NCBI GenBank assembly: GCA_033439255.1
Contig: CM065890.1
Coordinates: 558,001-622,000, forward strand
From: Hericium rajendrae
Lineage: Eukaryota > Basidiomycota > Agaricomycetes > Russulales > Hericiaceae
DNA length: 64,000 nucleotides
Direction of reading: 5' to 3'
The notes beneath the pieces were generated by a model that worked only from the letters and a program-made list of their open reading frames with translations, had not been told where the DNA came from and did no database searches. The translations under genes were made by a program, and so were the position numbers. This document shows, piece after piece, positions 52,016 to 63,167 of this stretch. How positions within the stretch are numbered: position 1 is the first letter of the stretch; each line of letters begins with the position of its first letter.

Positions 52016-53239
52016 CTGGACAATCTCTCATACACCCACCTCACCTCCCTACTATCGCCCATCATACCTCTCTTCTTTGAACCCTTCACCGCTGACATCT
52101 TCACCGTATCTCGACATCCATTCCATCAACCTCATCTCCCCTTCCCCATCGCCAACACCATCGAGGGCAGTGCACTCATCCCCCTCCTCCGCTATTGTGC
52201 TGTGAAGCGTTGGGAAGCCGAAGGAGTTTGGTTTCGATTGAGGTCGTGGAAACCACGCGCAGGTGCTATCTCCATTGCTTTATACGTTCGAATCCGAGTT
52301 GCCTTTGACGTCGACTTGCAAGAATTCACGTTCGGTGCTTCGGACATCGCCTACCACTATCGCCAACCCAACCGAGGATCCCCTGCGATCATCCTGCCAT
52401 CAACCCCGTTCCCCTTTTGCACACTAGGTTTCTTCACCCCAGAACCCTCGCCTGAACCTGTGTGGGCCAGAGAACGCCTCGGCCACCGATTCCTCAGAAC
52501 CCCGTACTCCACCACCTTGTACCCTCGTGCCCTTGGACGTCGTCCAGTTGCGGCAGACTTCCTGTAGGTTGTCACCATTGATTCCACCGACCCCCGCTTC
52601 CAGACCACTGCACCCTTCCCACTCGGGATCTTCGAGTCACTTGGGGACTACCACGTTTACACCCTTGCTGGCATCGCCCGGATCCACTTTTCTCACCAAG
52701 ACGCTGCCATCCGCCAGTGGTACTTCACTGAGCGCGAAGACTTCCCCTACCTCGAACTCGTTGACTTCGACGTCGCCAGGGAAGAACACCACCGCCTACA
52801 CCCAGCCACTCCACCGCTCCCCACCATTGCTCCTCCTAGTGTCGACTCCCCTCCCACATGCACCGAACCCCTCTTTGTACCAACAGGTATCATCTTCAAC
52901 ACCGTTACCAGGAAGTACTACGCATACCGTTCCAACTCTCGATGACTAGTCGTTGGCTGGAGACCAAACCTAGTAGAAGGAAGAGATCAGTGGTTTTGGC
53001 AGGCCAGTAGCGTCTTCATCACTGAACCTGAACTCGCTCTCTCTCACCAAGTCCTAGAAGCACGTGAGCAAGAGCGAGTCACCCGGCTCGCAGTCCTCCA
53101 TTCACCGCTACCCCCTCGTATCCCAACCCCAATACCAATCCCCTCACCCGCTCCACCTGTTACCACTGTTACATCCACATCCACCGTCAACGTCAAACCG
53201 ATCATCACCCCAGCTCCCCCTGTTCAGCCACCCGACGAC
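52016..53239 (+). other. Leader with AUG-less ORF and Gag extension, copy B
   Basis: A frame open from CTG 52016, next to the primer-binding site, runs to TAG 52565-52567 (about 183 codons, no Met; includes RRWEAEGVWFRLRSWK-like KRWEAEGVWFRLRSWKPRAG and DLQEFTFGASDIAYHYRQPN). After the TAG the same frame stays open towards gag until a TGA at 52943-52945, where copy A has CGA. The only ATGs in the leader (52857, 52942) arise at CpG positions that are ACG or CGA in copy A. Confidence 0.6.
52017..52026 (+). other. Primer-binding site, copy B (self-priming type)
   Basis: TGGACAATCT, two bases after the LTR. It pairs perfectly over 10 bp with 51880-51889. I see no better match to a tRNA 3' end. 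Self-priming is established for Tf1 and related sushi-type Ty3 elements. Confidence 0.65.
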
Positions 53240-54223
53240 ATGTCCAACCCCGAGATTGGCATCAAACCTGCTCCCTTTGAGGGAGATCGTTCCAAGTCCA
53301 AGGAGTTCCAGTTGCGTATTCGCTTATTCCTTCGCGCCAACTCTACCCGGTATAAAGATGATACCGCCCAGATCTCCCTCTTCCTTGACCTCTGCCAGGG
53401 CCCTATTGCTGGCCAGTGGGCCACCCAGCGTGTCGAGGAGATCCTTGAGGATGACGACCTCGTGGCTGCATCTCCATCCCATGTTCCTCGCTACGCCAAC
53501 CTCACTGCCCTTCGAACTCGCTTCAACTTGGACTTCTCCCCCCTCGATGACTCCAAGGACGCCTCCCATGCCATCCAGACCCTCCAGATGGGCACACGCC
53601 CGGTAGTCGACTACATCACCGAGTTTGAGTCCCTCGCCCCTCGCACCGGCTACAACGATGTGGCCCTAATCGACTGGTTCCTGCGTGGCCTAAACAATGC
53701 GCTGCGGGATGATTGCCAGCGCAGCTACCCCACGCCCACCACCCTGGATGAGTGGAAGGCGAGGGCCCATGACAGGAATGCTGCCTACCTCATGCGCACC
53801 CAGTTCCAGAGTCCCCGCCCTACAACTGGGCGCACCCCGGTGAGCACTCGCTCCCCTCAGTCCACATCTACTGGCCGATCCCGCACAGTTGCTGCTACAG
53901 GTGCCCCACTGCCCAAACTCTCGGAGCCTGACCGTGAGCGTCTCAGGCGTGAGGGCGGTTGCTTCCGCTGCCGCCAGAAGGGCCATGGCTTCCGCGACTG
54001 CCCCCTCAATGCCGACTCCAACCCCCGTGCCCCAATCCCTCGTGTCCGAGCGCTAGAAACTGGCCCTGCCCCGGGAGTAGCTCCAGAAGATGCAGCCGCC
54101 GCCCTCGCTGTCCCCGCCATCAACAGGTCCATCGCCGACTTATCGTCACAATTGAAGGACTTGAGCGAGGAAGAGAGGGAAGAGGCAAAGGCTGCATTAA
54201 AGGATATGGTTGAGGGTTTTTAA
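53240..54223 (+). CDS. gag: Gag polyprotein, Gypsy-1 copy B
   Basis: 327 aa, nearly identical to copy A, zinc knuckle CFRCRQKGHGFRDC intact. The slippery heptamer is at 54214-54220 before TAA. Confidence 0.92.
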   Translation: MSNPEIGIKPAPFEGDRSKSKEFQLRIRLFLRANSTRYKDDTAQISLFLDLCQGPIAGQWATQRVEEILEDDDLVAASPSHVPRYANLTALRTRFNLDFSPLDDSKDASHAIQTLQMGTRPVVDYITEFESLAPRTGYNDVALIDWFLRGLNNALRDDCQRSYPTPTTLDEWKARAHDRNAAYLMRTQFQSPRPTTGRTPVSTRSPQSTSTGRSRTVAATGAPLPKLSEPDRERLRREGGCFRCRQKGHGFRDCPLNADSNPRAPIPRVRALETGPAPGVAPEDAAAALAVPAINRSIADLSSQLKDLSEEEREEAKAALKDMVEGF

Positions 54224-57200
54224 AGCGCCCCCCGGTCACGTCGTCCGTGGGTGGCAAGAAACATTTCTTTGATCCGTCGAATCGCTTCTCTGTACTATCC
54301 GACCCCTGTGAGCAATCATATCCATCGTCTTTGCGCATGTCCGCTATCACGCCCAACCGTCAGACACCGTCCATTACGCTCCAGGCCAAGATTATCACTA
54401 CCCCGATCAAGAAACAAATCGACGCTGAGGCACTTCTCGATAGTGGTGCAGAAGGCATCATTATGCACCCCGAGTTTGCCAAGAAACACCAGTTCCCCCT
54501 CAAGAAACTCCCTAAACCCTTTCCCGTTCGCAATGTGGACAACTCCGAAAACATCATGGGCTGGGTCCGCTATTCAGTCAACCAGAACATCTGCATTTAC
54601 GCCAAGGACTCGACGTCCTTCCATGAGGAGACAGCTGAGTTCTATCTCGTTGACATTGGTGACTACGACATTATCCTTGGGACCAATTGGTTACAGGAAC
54701 ACAACCCTGAAATTGATTGGGTCTCTCGTCGTGTCGACATGACTCGCTGCCCTCCCTCTTGCACTCTGAATAAACCCCCGGTCAAGAACCTGTCCACTCG
54801 CACTGAACGCCGCCACTCAGCCCCTCGTCCACCAGTCCTCAGCGCTGCTGCAGTACTGCTCCCCCCACCTTGCCCCCCTCTATTGCTCCCACTGCCCCCA
54901 CCATTTGTCGCTGCTCCACTTCCCAAATACGTGATCCCCGCTCGCCGAGTCCAAGGTGTCCGCCTTCACCGCATCCACTTGTCCAAAGTCCCTGCATGTC
55001 TATTCACCGAGGACGATGACCCCCGACCTAATGTCGATGATGACTGGGTTGAAGAGGGCCTTCGTCTAGCTGGTGTTCTCTCTGACTGGGACACACCACC
55101 CCCACCAGACGACGACCCCGACTATCAACACACCATCCGTATCCGTCGCTCTTTCACCAATGCTCAGAAACTGGCGGAGCGTGTGGCCACTCGTGTTGCA
55201 GAGAAATCCTTTGCTGAGATGGTTCCCCCTCAGTATCAGGATTTCCAACCTGTCTTCGACGAGGAATCCTCCCATCGCCTCCCCGAACGTCGCCCTTGGG
55301 ATCACGCCATTGACCTGAAAGATGGTTTTGAACCCCGTTCATGCAAAGTCTATCCCATGGCTCCTACTGAGCAGGAGGACCTCGATTCATTCCTTGATGA
55401 CCAGGTCAAGAAAGGCTACATCCGTCCTTCCAAATCCCCTATGGCGAGTCCCTTCTTCTTTATCAAGAAAAAAGATGGAAAACTACGCCCCGTCCAGGAC
55501 TATCGCACCCTCAACAAAGGCACCATCAAGAATGAATATCCCCTGCCCCTCATCTCTGAACTTGTTGACAAGCTCAAGGGTGCCAAAGTCTTCTCCAAGA
55601 TGGACGTTCGTTGGGGTTACAACAACGTTCGCATCAAGGAGGGCGACGAATGGAAAGCTGCCTTCAAAACCAACTGCGGTCTTTTTGAACCCCTGGTGAT
55701 GTTTTTTGGTCTTACCAACTCCCCTGCCACGTTCCAAGGAATGATGAATGAACTTTTCAAGGATCTCATCGATACGGGCAAAGTCGTTATCTACATGGAC
55801 GATATCCTCATTTTCACCGAAACCCTTGAAGAACATCGCGACCTCGTGCACAAGGTCCTCCAACGCCTCCAGGACAATGACCTCTTCCTCAAATCAGAGA
55901 AGTGCTCTTTCGAGCAGCCCTCAGTTGAGTTCCTCGGTCTCATCGTCTCCCATAACACGCTCGCCATGGACCCCGTCAAGGTTGCAGGCATTGCTGAATG
56001 GCCTGCCCCTCGTAACGTCAAGGACGTCCAGTCCTTTGTTGGCTTTGGCAACTTCTATCGACGCTTTATCCAGGACTTCTCCAAAGTCGCTCGTCCCATG
56101 TTTGACCTTACCAAGAAAGACCATCCTTGGGCCTGGTCTGCTGAATGTCAACATGCCTTTGAGGCTCTTAAAGCTGCGTTCACCTCGTCCCCAGTCCTTA
56201 TCATGCCTGACCCGTCCAAACCCTACCTGGTTGAGGTCGATGCCTCAGACTATGCCACAGGAGGTATCCTATCCCAGCACGGGGAGGATGAGCAATGGCA
56301 CCCTGTTGCTTACATCTCCAAGGCCTTCACCGCCCCCGAACGCAACTACGACATCTATGACAAGGAACTCCTGGCCATCATCCATGCCCTCGAAGCCTGG
56401 CGCCACTACCTGGAAGGTTCTCCCCATACTGTGGAGATCTGGACTGACCATAAGAACCTGGAATACTTCAAGTCTGCCCAAAAGCTGAGTCGTCGTCAAG
56501 CTCGCTGGGCTCTCTTCCTCACTCGTTTCGACTTCACCCTGATCCACAAACCCGGTATTCATCACCGGCCAGATGCCATGTCGAGACGACCTGACCATAG
56601 AGAAGGGGTGGACGACGACAACTCCGATCGTGTCCTCCTCGACCCCAAGTACTTCCAGATCCGTGCTACACGTCCAGCTGCTGTCAAGTCCATTGGCAAT
56701 GCTGATCTTCGTCAACGCATTCGCAATGCCAAGACCAAGGACATTGAGGTTGTTCAAGCCCTTGATGTGATCCTGAACAATGGTCCTCGCTCCCTCGTCA
56801 AGAACCTCCAAGAATGGAACTACGAGGATGGCCTCATCCTCTTTCGTGGCAAAGTCTACATCCCTGCTGACAAGGACCTTCGTCGGGACATCGTCAAGCT
56901 GCATCATGACACCCCCATGGCTGGTCACCCAGGACGCTACAAGACCTATGAGCTCCTCAGTCGCAACTACTGGTGGCCCGGTATGTCTGTCTTTGTTCGT
57001 GATTATGTTGATGGCTGTGCTACCTGCCAGGCCACCAAGGTTCAAAATCACCGCTCTCATGTTGAAACCATTCCCAATGCCATCCCTACCCGTCCCTTCC
57101 AAGACATTACCTCGGACTTCATCGTCAAACTCCCAGAATGCCAAGGCTATGACTCCATCAATGTGGTCGTCGACCGTTTTACAAAGCACGTCTCCTTCAC

Positions 57201-58353
57201 TCCTTGTAAAGAGACCATTACCAGTGATGGCACAGTCGACATCCTTTTTGACAGGATTTATCGGAACTACGGCCTCTGAGAACGCCTCATCTCTGATCGT
57301 GGCCCACAGTATGCAGGCAAAGTCATGCATGGCGTCTTTGACAAACTTGGTATCAAGTCCTCCCTCAGCACCGCCTATCATCCACAGACCGACGGCGAGT
57401 CAGAACGCGTCAATCAAGAACTCGAGCAGTTCCTTCGTACCTTCTGCAACTACCGTCAGGACGATTGGGTCCAATGGCTCCCTTATGCTGAGTTCTCGCA
57501 CAACCACCATATCCACAGCGCCACTAACCGAGCTCCATTTGAAATGCTCCTCGGCTATATTCCCACTGCCATCCCCACTGTCAACCCCACATCGTCTACA
57601 CCCGCCGTTGAGGATCGTTTCCGTCACCTCGAACAACTTCGCACTGAGGTCCAGGCCAGCCTTCAAACAGCTGCTGATCTCATGAAGCGCAACAACCAGG
57701 ACCATATGCACGACACCATCCACTTCCAGGTTGGTGACAAGGTCTGGCTCGATGGCAAAAACATCAAAACCACGCGACCCAAAGCTAAGCTTGCTGATCG
57801 ACGCCTGGGACCTTTCGAAATCACTGACGTCCTGGGCCCAGTCTCTTATCGACTGAAGCTACCGCCCACCTGGTGTATCCACCCGGTGTTCCACACGTCC
57901 CTGTTGTCCCCTTACAAGGAAACCGATGCCCATGGTCCCAACTTCCCTGCACCACCACCTGACCTTGTGGAGGGTGAGGAAGAGTACGAAGTTGAGTCTG
58001 TCCTCGATGCTCGTCTCACCCAGAACAAACGCGGCATTGAATATCTCGTCAAATGGGCAGGCTACCCTGATTCAGAAAATCAGTGGCTTTCACGTACCTC
58101 CCTTTCCAATGCCCATGGTGCAATCACCGACTTCTACACCCGCCATCCGCATGCACTCAAGGCTCCCAATCTTTGTGGACTCATCTACCTCGACCCCGTC
58201 CATGCTCATCACGCACTCCAGGCGAAAGTGCGTCTTAGAGAGGGGGTGATGTCACGGATCGCTCCATTTCTCTCCGCCTTCTTCTCTGCCATCAAGGCAT
58301 CACGTCGGTCATGTGCTCCAGCAGCCCCATCACATGTTCACTTCCTCACATGA
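54217..58353 (+). pseudogene. pol: Pol polyprotein, Gypsy-1 copy B (one nonsense codon)
   Basis: The best-preserved pol in the window: protease DSGA near residue 65, RT VVIYMDDILIF near 515, RNase H VDASDYATGG near 663 and TDHKN near 733, integrase HHCC from about 884, DDE core, GPY/F-like segment and chromodomain (EYEVESVLDARL, YLVKWAGYPDSENQWL). A single TGG-to-TGA change at 57277-57279 (YGL-stop-ERLISDRG) cuts integrase; A and D have Trp here. Otherwise open to 58353, 104 nt into the 3' LTR. Chromodomains of this clade direct integration to marked heterochromatin in related elements. Confidence 0.93.
58236..58249 (+). other. Polypurine tract, copy B
   Basis: AGAGAGGGGGTGA ends one base before TGTCACGG, the LTR start. 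Confidence 0.75.
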
Positions 58354-58672
58354 CCTGGGGCTATCCTTCACCCATGCCCTTGTTCCCCTTTGGGACATCC
58401 TATTGTTCTCCCTCCCATTGTTCTCCTTTTGGCCACCATTGTTCTCACTCTATTGTTCGACCCGTTATGGTGTCCATTGTTCTTTTCCCATTGTCGTCCC
58501 AGTACTTATAGGCTCCCTGTCGCTCGCCTATTTCCCTAGATTGTCCATTTCGTCTGTACCGTACTGTACCTCCAATACAGGTCACTGCGCTGCTAGTCGC
58601 TCTCTGCTCTCTCGCTCCCATCATCGCTGGTGACTTGGGTGGTTCTCTGCTGTCTACGACCGAGTCTTGACA
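58250..58672 (+). repeat. Shared LTR between copies B and C
   Basis: 423 bp. TATA 58507-58510, AGATTGTCCA 58538-58547. It is followed at 58675-58684 by TGGACAATCT, the primer-binding site of copy C. Confidence 0.94.
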
Positions 58673-59786
58673 CCTGGACAATCTCTCATACACCCACCTC
58701 ACCTCCCTACTATCGCCCATCATACCTCTCTTCTTTGAACCCTTCACCGCCGACATCTTCACCAAATCTCGACATCCATTCCATCAACCTCATCTCCCCT
58801 TCCCCATCGCCAACACCATCGAGGGCAGCGCACTCATCCCCCTCCTCCGCTATTGTGCTGTGAAGCATTGGGAAGCCGAAGGAGTTTGGTTTCGATTGAG
58901 GTCGTGGAAACCACGTGCAGGTGCTATCTCCATTGCCTTATATGTTCGAATTCGAGTTTCCTTTGACGTCGACTTGCAAGAATTCACGTTCGGTGCCTCG
59001 GACATCGCTTACCACTGTCGCCAACCCAACCGAGGATCCCCTGCAAGTATCCTGCCATCGACCTCGTTCCCCTTTTGCACACTAGGTCTCTTCACCCCCG
59101 AACCCTCGCCTGAGCCTGTGTGGGCCAGAGAATGCCTCGGCCACCGATTCCTCAGAACCCAATACTCGGATCCCCTGTACCCTCGTGCTCTTGGTCGTCG
59201 CCCAGTCGCGGCTGACTTCCTCTAGACCTCACCATTGATCCCACCGACCCCCATTTCCAGACCACCGAACCATACCCACTTGGCATCTTTGCCTCGCTCG
59301 ACGAATACTTCATCTACACCCTTTCCGGCATCGTTCGAGTAGACTTCGACACTCCGGACGAGGACGACGATGGTCCTGCACAGTGGTACTTCACTGATTG
59401 TGACGATCAGGAGGACCTCGAGCTTAACGACTTCGACGTCGCAGCTACAGAACACCGCCGTCAACACCCCACTACCCCACCACTTCCCACCATTGCCCTT
59501 TCTAGTGCAGATTCTCCCCCTGCTCGCACCACACCACTTGTTGTTCCCCCAGGTATTACCTTCAACCCGGTAACCCTCTGTAAAAAAGCAAAGTCAGGCG
59601 CTAGTCAGCGGAAGTCGGAGCGAAGTCGATTTATGAGATGCGAGCGAGTTTATTGAGGGATTTAGACTGCCGGTTGACTCAAATGACTATCGCAGTTCGA
59701 AACTACGCGCTCAAGCGAGCGGTGCTCTTGGCGTGCAGTGCTCGTAGCCGGGCGGAAGCGACGTAAAAATGAAAAGAAAAACGGGC

Positions 59787-59870
59787 ATGAAGGTGAATCG
59801 AACCAGTAGACTAGGCAACAAAGCAGTGAGGGCAGCGACAAAGACCACTCCACCACGGAGGCTTTCTTTC
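59787..59870 (-). other. tRNA-like module, left arm of foldback element
   Basis: On the - strand A box TGGTGGAGTGG (59845-59855) and B box GGTTCGATTC (59796-59805). Both fit pol III consensus well. The acceptor stem is not convincing, so I do not call a tRNA gene. Confidence 0.5.
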
Positions 59871-60154
59871 TTTCCCTCCACGCTTTTTCTTCACGACATG
59901 GCGCTACCTTGGGTGATAAACATTATGAATTCTTTCAAGTCGCTGCGTCGTGATAGAGTCACTCATTTCTGTTTGGAATCTGTCTTTACGAAAGGTACAA
60001 AGATGCTCATCTATAAATACTATTCTGCAAACTTGGCATAGCAGACAGATGTCGTGGATGCACCAGTGTCCCTGGCGTTCCTGTCTCGACTTGGAAAAAT
60101 TGTTTCAAGACAGTGTCATGTCATGAAGTGAAGGCGTGGAGGGAAAGAAAGAAA

Positions 60155-60236
60155 GCCTCCGTGGTGGAGTGGTCTTTGTCGCTGCCCTCACTGCTTTGTT
60201 GCCTAGTCTACTGGTTCGATTCACCTTCATGCCCGT
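60155..60236 (+). other. tRNA-like module, right arm of foldback element
   Basis: A box TGGTGGAGTGG (60162-60172) and B box GGTTCGATTC (60213-60222), mirror image of the left-arm module. Two convergent or divergent pol III units in one element. Confidence 0.5.
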
Positions 60237-60784
60237 TTTTCTTTTCATTTTTACATCGCTTCCGCCCGGCTACGAGCACTGCACGCCAAGAGCACCGCTC
60301 GCTTGAGCGCGTAGTTTCGAACTGCGATAGTCATTTGAGTCAACCGGCAGTCTAAATCCCTCAATAAACTCACTCGCATCTCATAAATCGACTTCGCTCC
60401 GACTTCCGCTGACTAGCGCCTGACTTTGCTTTTTTACAGAGGGTAACCAACAACTACTACGCATACCGCTCCGACACCAATCGGCTTGTAGTCAGTTGGC
60501 GACCCAGCCTCGTAGACGAAAGTGACCTGTGGTTTTGGCAGGCCAGTACCCTCTTCTTAACCACTGCAGAACTTGCACTCTCTCAGGCAGTTATAGAGAA
60601 TCTCGCTCAGCAACAAGCTACCCGCCTCGATACCCTTCGGGCCCCACTACCACCACCTGTTTCAACGCCTACCCCAGTACCAGTCCCCTCACCTGCTCCA
60701 CCCGTTGCCGCTGTTGCATCGACATCCACCGTCAATGTCAAACCAATCATCGCCCCCGCCCCCCCTGTCCAACCGTCCATCGAC

Positions 60785-61678
60785 ATGTCCAACCCTGAGA
60801 TTGGCGTCAAACCTGCTCCCTTTGAGGGAGATCGTTCCAAGTCCAAGGAATTCCAGCTGCGTATTCGCTTATACCTTCGTGCCAACTCTGTCAGGTATAA
60901 AGAGGATACTGCCCAGATCTCCCTCTTTCTTGACCTCTGCCAGGGCCCCATTGTCGGCCAGTGGGCCACCCAGCGTGTCGAGGAGATCCTTGAGGACGAC
61001 GATCTCGTGGCTGCAAACACATCTTCAGCTCACGTTCCCCGTTACGCCAACCTCACCGCCCTTCGAACTCGCTTCAACTTGGACTTCTCCCCCCTTGACG
61101 ACTCCAAGGACGCCTCCCATGCCATCCAGACCCTCCAGATGGGTACGCGCCCGGTAGTCGACTACATCACCGAGTTCGAGTCCTTCGCTCCTCGTACCAG
61201 CTACAACGATGTGGCCCTGATCGACTGGTTCCTGCATGGCCTCAACAGTGCCCTACGGGATGATTGCCAGCGCAGCTACCCAACGCCCACCACCCTGGCT
61301 GAGTGGAAGGCGAGGGCCCGTGACAGGAATGCTGCCTACCTCATGTGCACCCGGTTCCAGAGTCCCCGCCCTACAACTGGGTGCACCTCGGTGAGCACTC
61401 GCCCCCCTCAGTCCACATCTACTGGCCGATCCCGCACAGTTGCTGCTACAGGCGCCCAACTGCCCAAACTCTCAGAGCCTGACCGTGAGCACCTCAGGCG
61501 TGAGGGTGGTTGCTTCCGCTGCCGCCAGAAGGGCCATGGCTTCCGCCACTGCCCCCTCAATGCCGACTCCAACCCCCGTGCCCCAATCCCTCGTGTCCGA
61601 GCGCTAGAAACCAGCTCTGCCCCGGGAGTAGCTCCAGAAGATGCAGCCGCCACCCTCGCTGTCCCCGCTGATGTGTGG
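60785..61678 (+). pseudogene. gag: Gag, Gypsy-1 copy C (3'-truncated)
   Basis: First 298 codons of a D-type gag with intact zinc knuckle (CFRCRQKGHGFRHC). The ORF runs on for 33 codons into the Gypsy-4 LTR (from 61679) and ends at 61777. The slippery site and pol are lost. Confidence 0.9.
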
Positions 61679-62688
61679 ACCCTGGCAATGGAGGCGGCAG
61701 CCAAAACCAAAACCAACAGAGTACCGGGGGGTGCGAGGGGACCAAGTATCTCAAGAGGGGAGCGCCGAGACGTGTAGCTGACGGGTGATCGTACTACGGG
61801 TAGGGGAGCAAGGCCGCGGGGGGCGAGCTTGCTGCGCGCGGGCGACTTCCGATGCGGCTCTGCTAGGGACGATGACGGTACGACAAGACTCACGGGTCTT
61901 AGGTGATACGGCTTGTAGATAACGGTGCGGCAACGAGTACGACAAATACGATGAGTGACACGAGAAAGTGAGAAGAGCTACGTCTGAGACGGGCTTAGAG
62001 GCTGGGGTGAGAACGTCAAACGGCGGGCTTTGTGAGATCTGAGCTCTGAGGGGAAAAAGGCAGATTCCGTTCTGATTCTCCAAGTCAGTAGCTATGGTAC
62101 AAATGGGCAAGGCCGCCTCAGGCGGCCCGGCGCAACTTCCTACGACAACCTCCCGCTGACCGACCCAATCTCCAATTCCTTCCTGATCCTGCCTGCTCCG
62201 GGTCCCTTGGTGAGTGGAGTCATTGCGGCTCGGCCCGTGCAGGGCAGAGCGCGTGCGCGTGGTACGAACGAATCAAAGGTGCCGCCTTACAACGTCGCCC
62301 GGGGCGTGCGTCGGGAACGGCGGGCGCGTCGAGCTGGAATGGCTGGGATGACGTCAGTAGCGCACTGTTGTGGGCGCCGTTCGTGATCCGGGGGCGTGTG
62401 GGCGTTCGAGGGCGCGTTGATTGAGCCGGCTGGTTCGCTGGGCGCGCTTCTGTTCCTGTGCCGCTGACTCGTCCGGCCGGTTGATCTCCGGCCCGTTCGG
62501 TGCATCGGACCACGGGACACCGGCTTTAGTCCGACCCGGTCGGTCCCGAACCCGTGGGGGCGCTTGTCCTGTGCAGGGAGCAACGTCGCGGTGGGCGGAC
62601 TTGGTGCGGCTGAGGTGAAGTGAAGCGGGACGGGCAAGGAGGCGGGGAGTGGGCAATGCCGTTGCAAGGCGCGCTAACGGGCGCATCA
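61679..62688 (-). repeat. LTR of Gypsy-4 copy 2 (1010 bp)
   Basis: TGATGTGTGGACC to GCGCATCA, uninterrupted. It gives the empty site for long-TIR element 3 near 62300 and is inserted in gag of copy C. Confidence 0.75.
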
Positions 62689-62814
62689 TTCTCCCTCTAA
62701 CTGAAAATTTAGACTCTCCGTAGTCTAATCTGGAGCCCCACAAGGGATTCGGGCGTGGGCATGCGTGAAGCCGATTGTGCGACGGCGCCCTGGGCGGGTG
62801 TGCTGCAGCGAGCC

Positions 62815-62821
62815 TATAAAA
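62815..62821 (+). promoter_or_regulatory. TATA box of the antisense gene, copy 2
   Basis: TATAAAA, 71 nt before ATG 62886, the same distance as in copy 1. Confidence 0.7.
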
Positions 62822-63167
62822 GGCATCTACGCCCCGGGAGGGCACTCAACTCCGAGCCATCTTTGCGCCCGGCAGTCTTGTCCTGATGAACACCTTCCTT
62901 GATCAAGTCTTCCGCCAGAAAGTGACCTGGCTCCTTGCGGAGCGCTCGTGGACCCCGCTCGATGCGTCCACGCTGTCCAAGCGCGACACGGTCATCCGGG
63001 AACGCGAGATCTGGGGTCGAGACCTCATGGTCGCCGTAGTACGTCCAAGCTCGCTTGCGGCGTTGTTGCGTACCTGCTAATTCTCGGGACTCCAGAAGGA
63101 CTACCAGCGCTACGCTGGCGCCATCGACGTGGGTCTGCAGGATGACGTCACGCAGATGTCGGACCAC

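Larger units (their letters stand above)
59575..60442. mobile_element. 868-bp foldback element with tRNA-like sequence in each arm
   Basis: Arms of about 310 bp, nearly perfect inverted repeats starting CCTCTGTAAAAAAGC, around a loop of about 240 bp. Flanked by GTAAC (59570-59574 and 60443-60447). Copy D at about 29757 shows the empty site. There is no credible ORF. The mid-loop includes another AAGTCGAGACAGGAACGCC-type stretch of no known role. Confidence 0.88.
58673..60784 (+). other. Leader with AUG-less ORF and Gag extension, copy C
   Basis: C-type leader. First frame open from CTG 58674 to TAG 59223-59225 (LDNLSYTHLTSLLSPIIPLF, then EAEGVWFRLRSWKPRAG). The second segment, shifted by one base, reads DLTIDPTDPHFQTTEPYPLG onwards and is split by a foldback element at 59575-60442. 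After it the frame resumes with NYYAYRSDTNRLVVSWRPSL and reaches gag. Confidence 0.6.
51592..61678 (+). mobile_element. Gypsy-1 copies B and C in tandem sharing one LTR
   Basis: The order is LTR (51592-52014), interior B (52015-58249), LTR (58250-58672), interior C (58673-61678, cut by Gypsy-4). B is of the A sub-type and C of the D sub-type in the leader and gag. The base after the middle LTR is the primer-binding site of C, so the middle LTR serves both. No matching duplication flanks B, since the right end of the tandem is lost. Confidence 0.92.
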
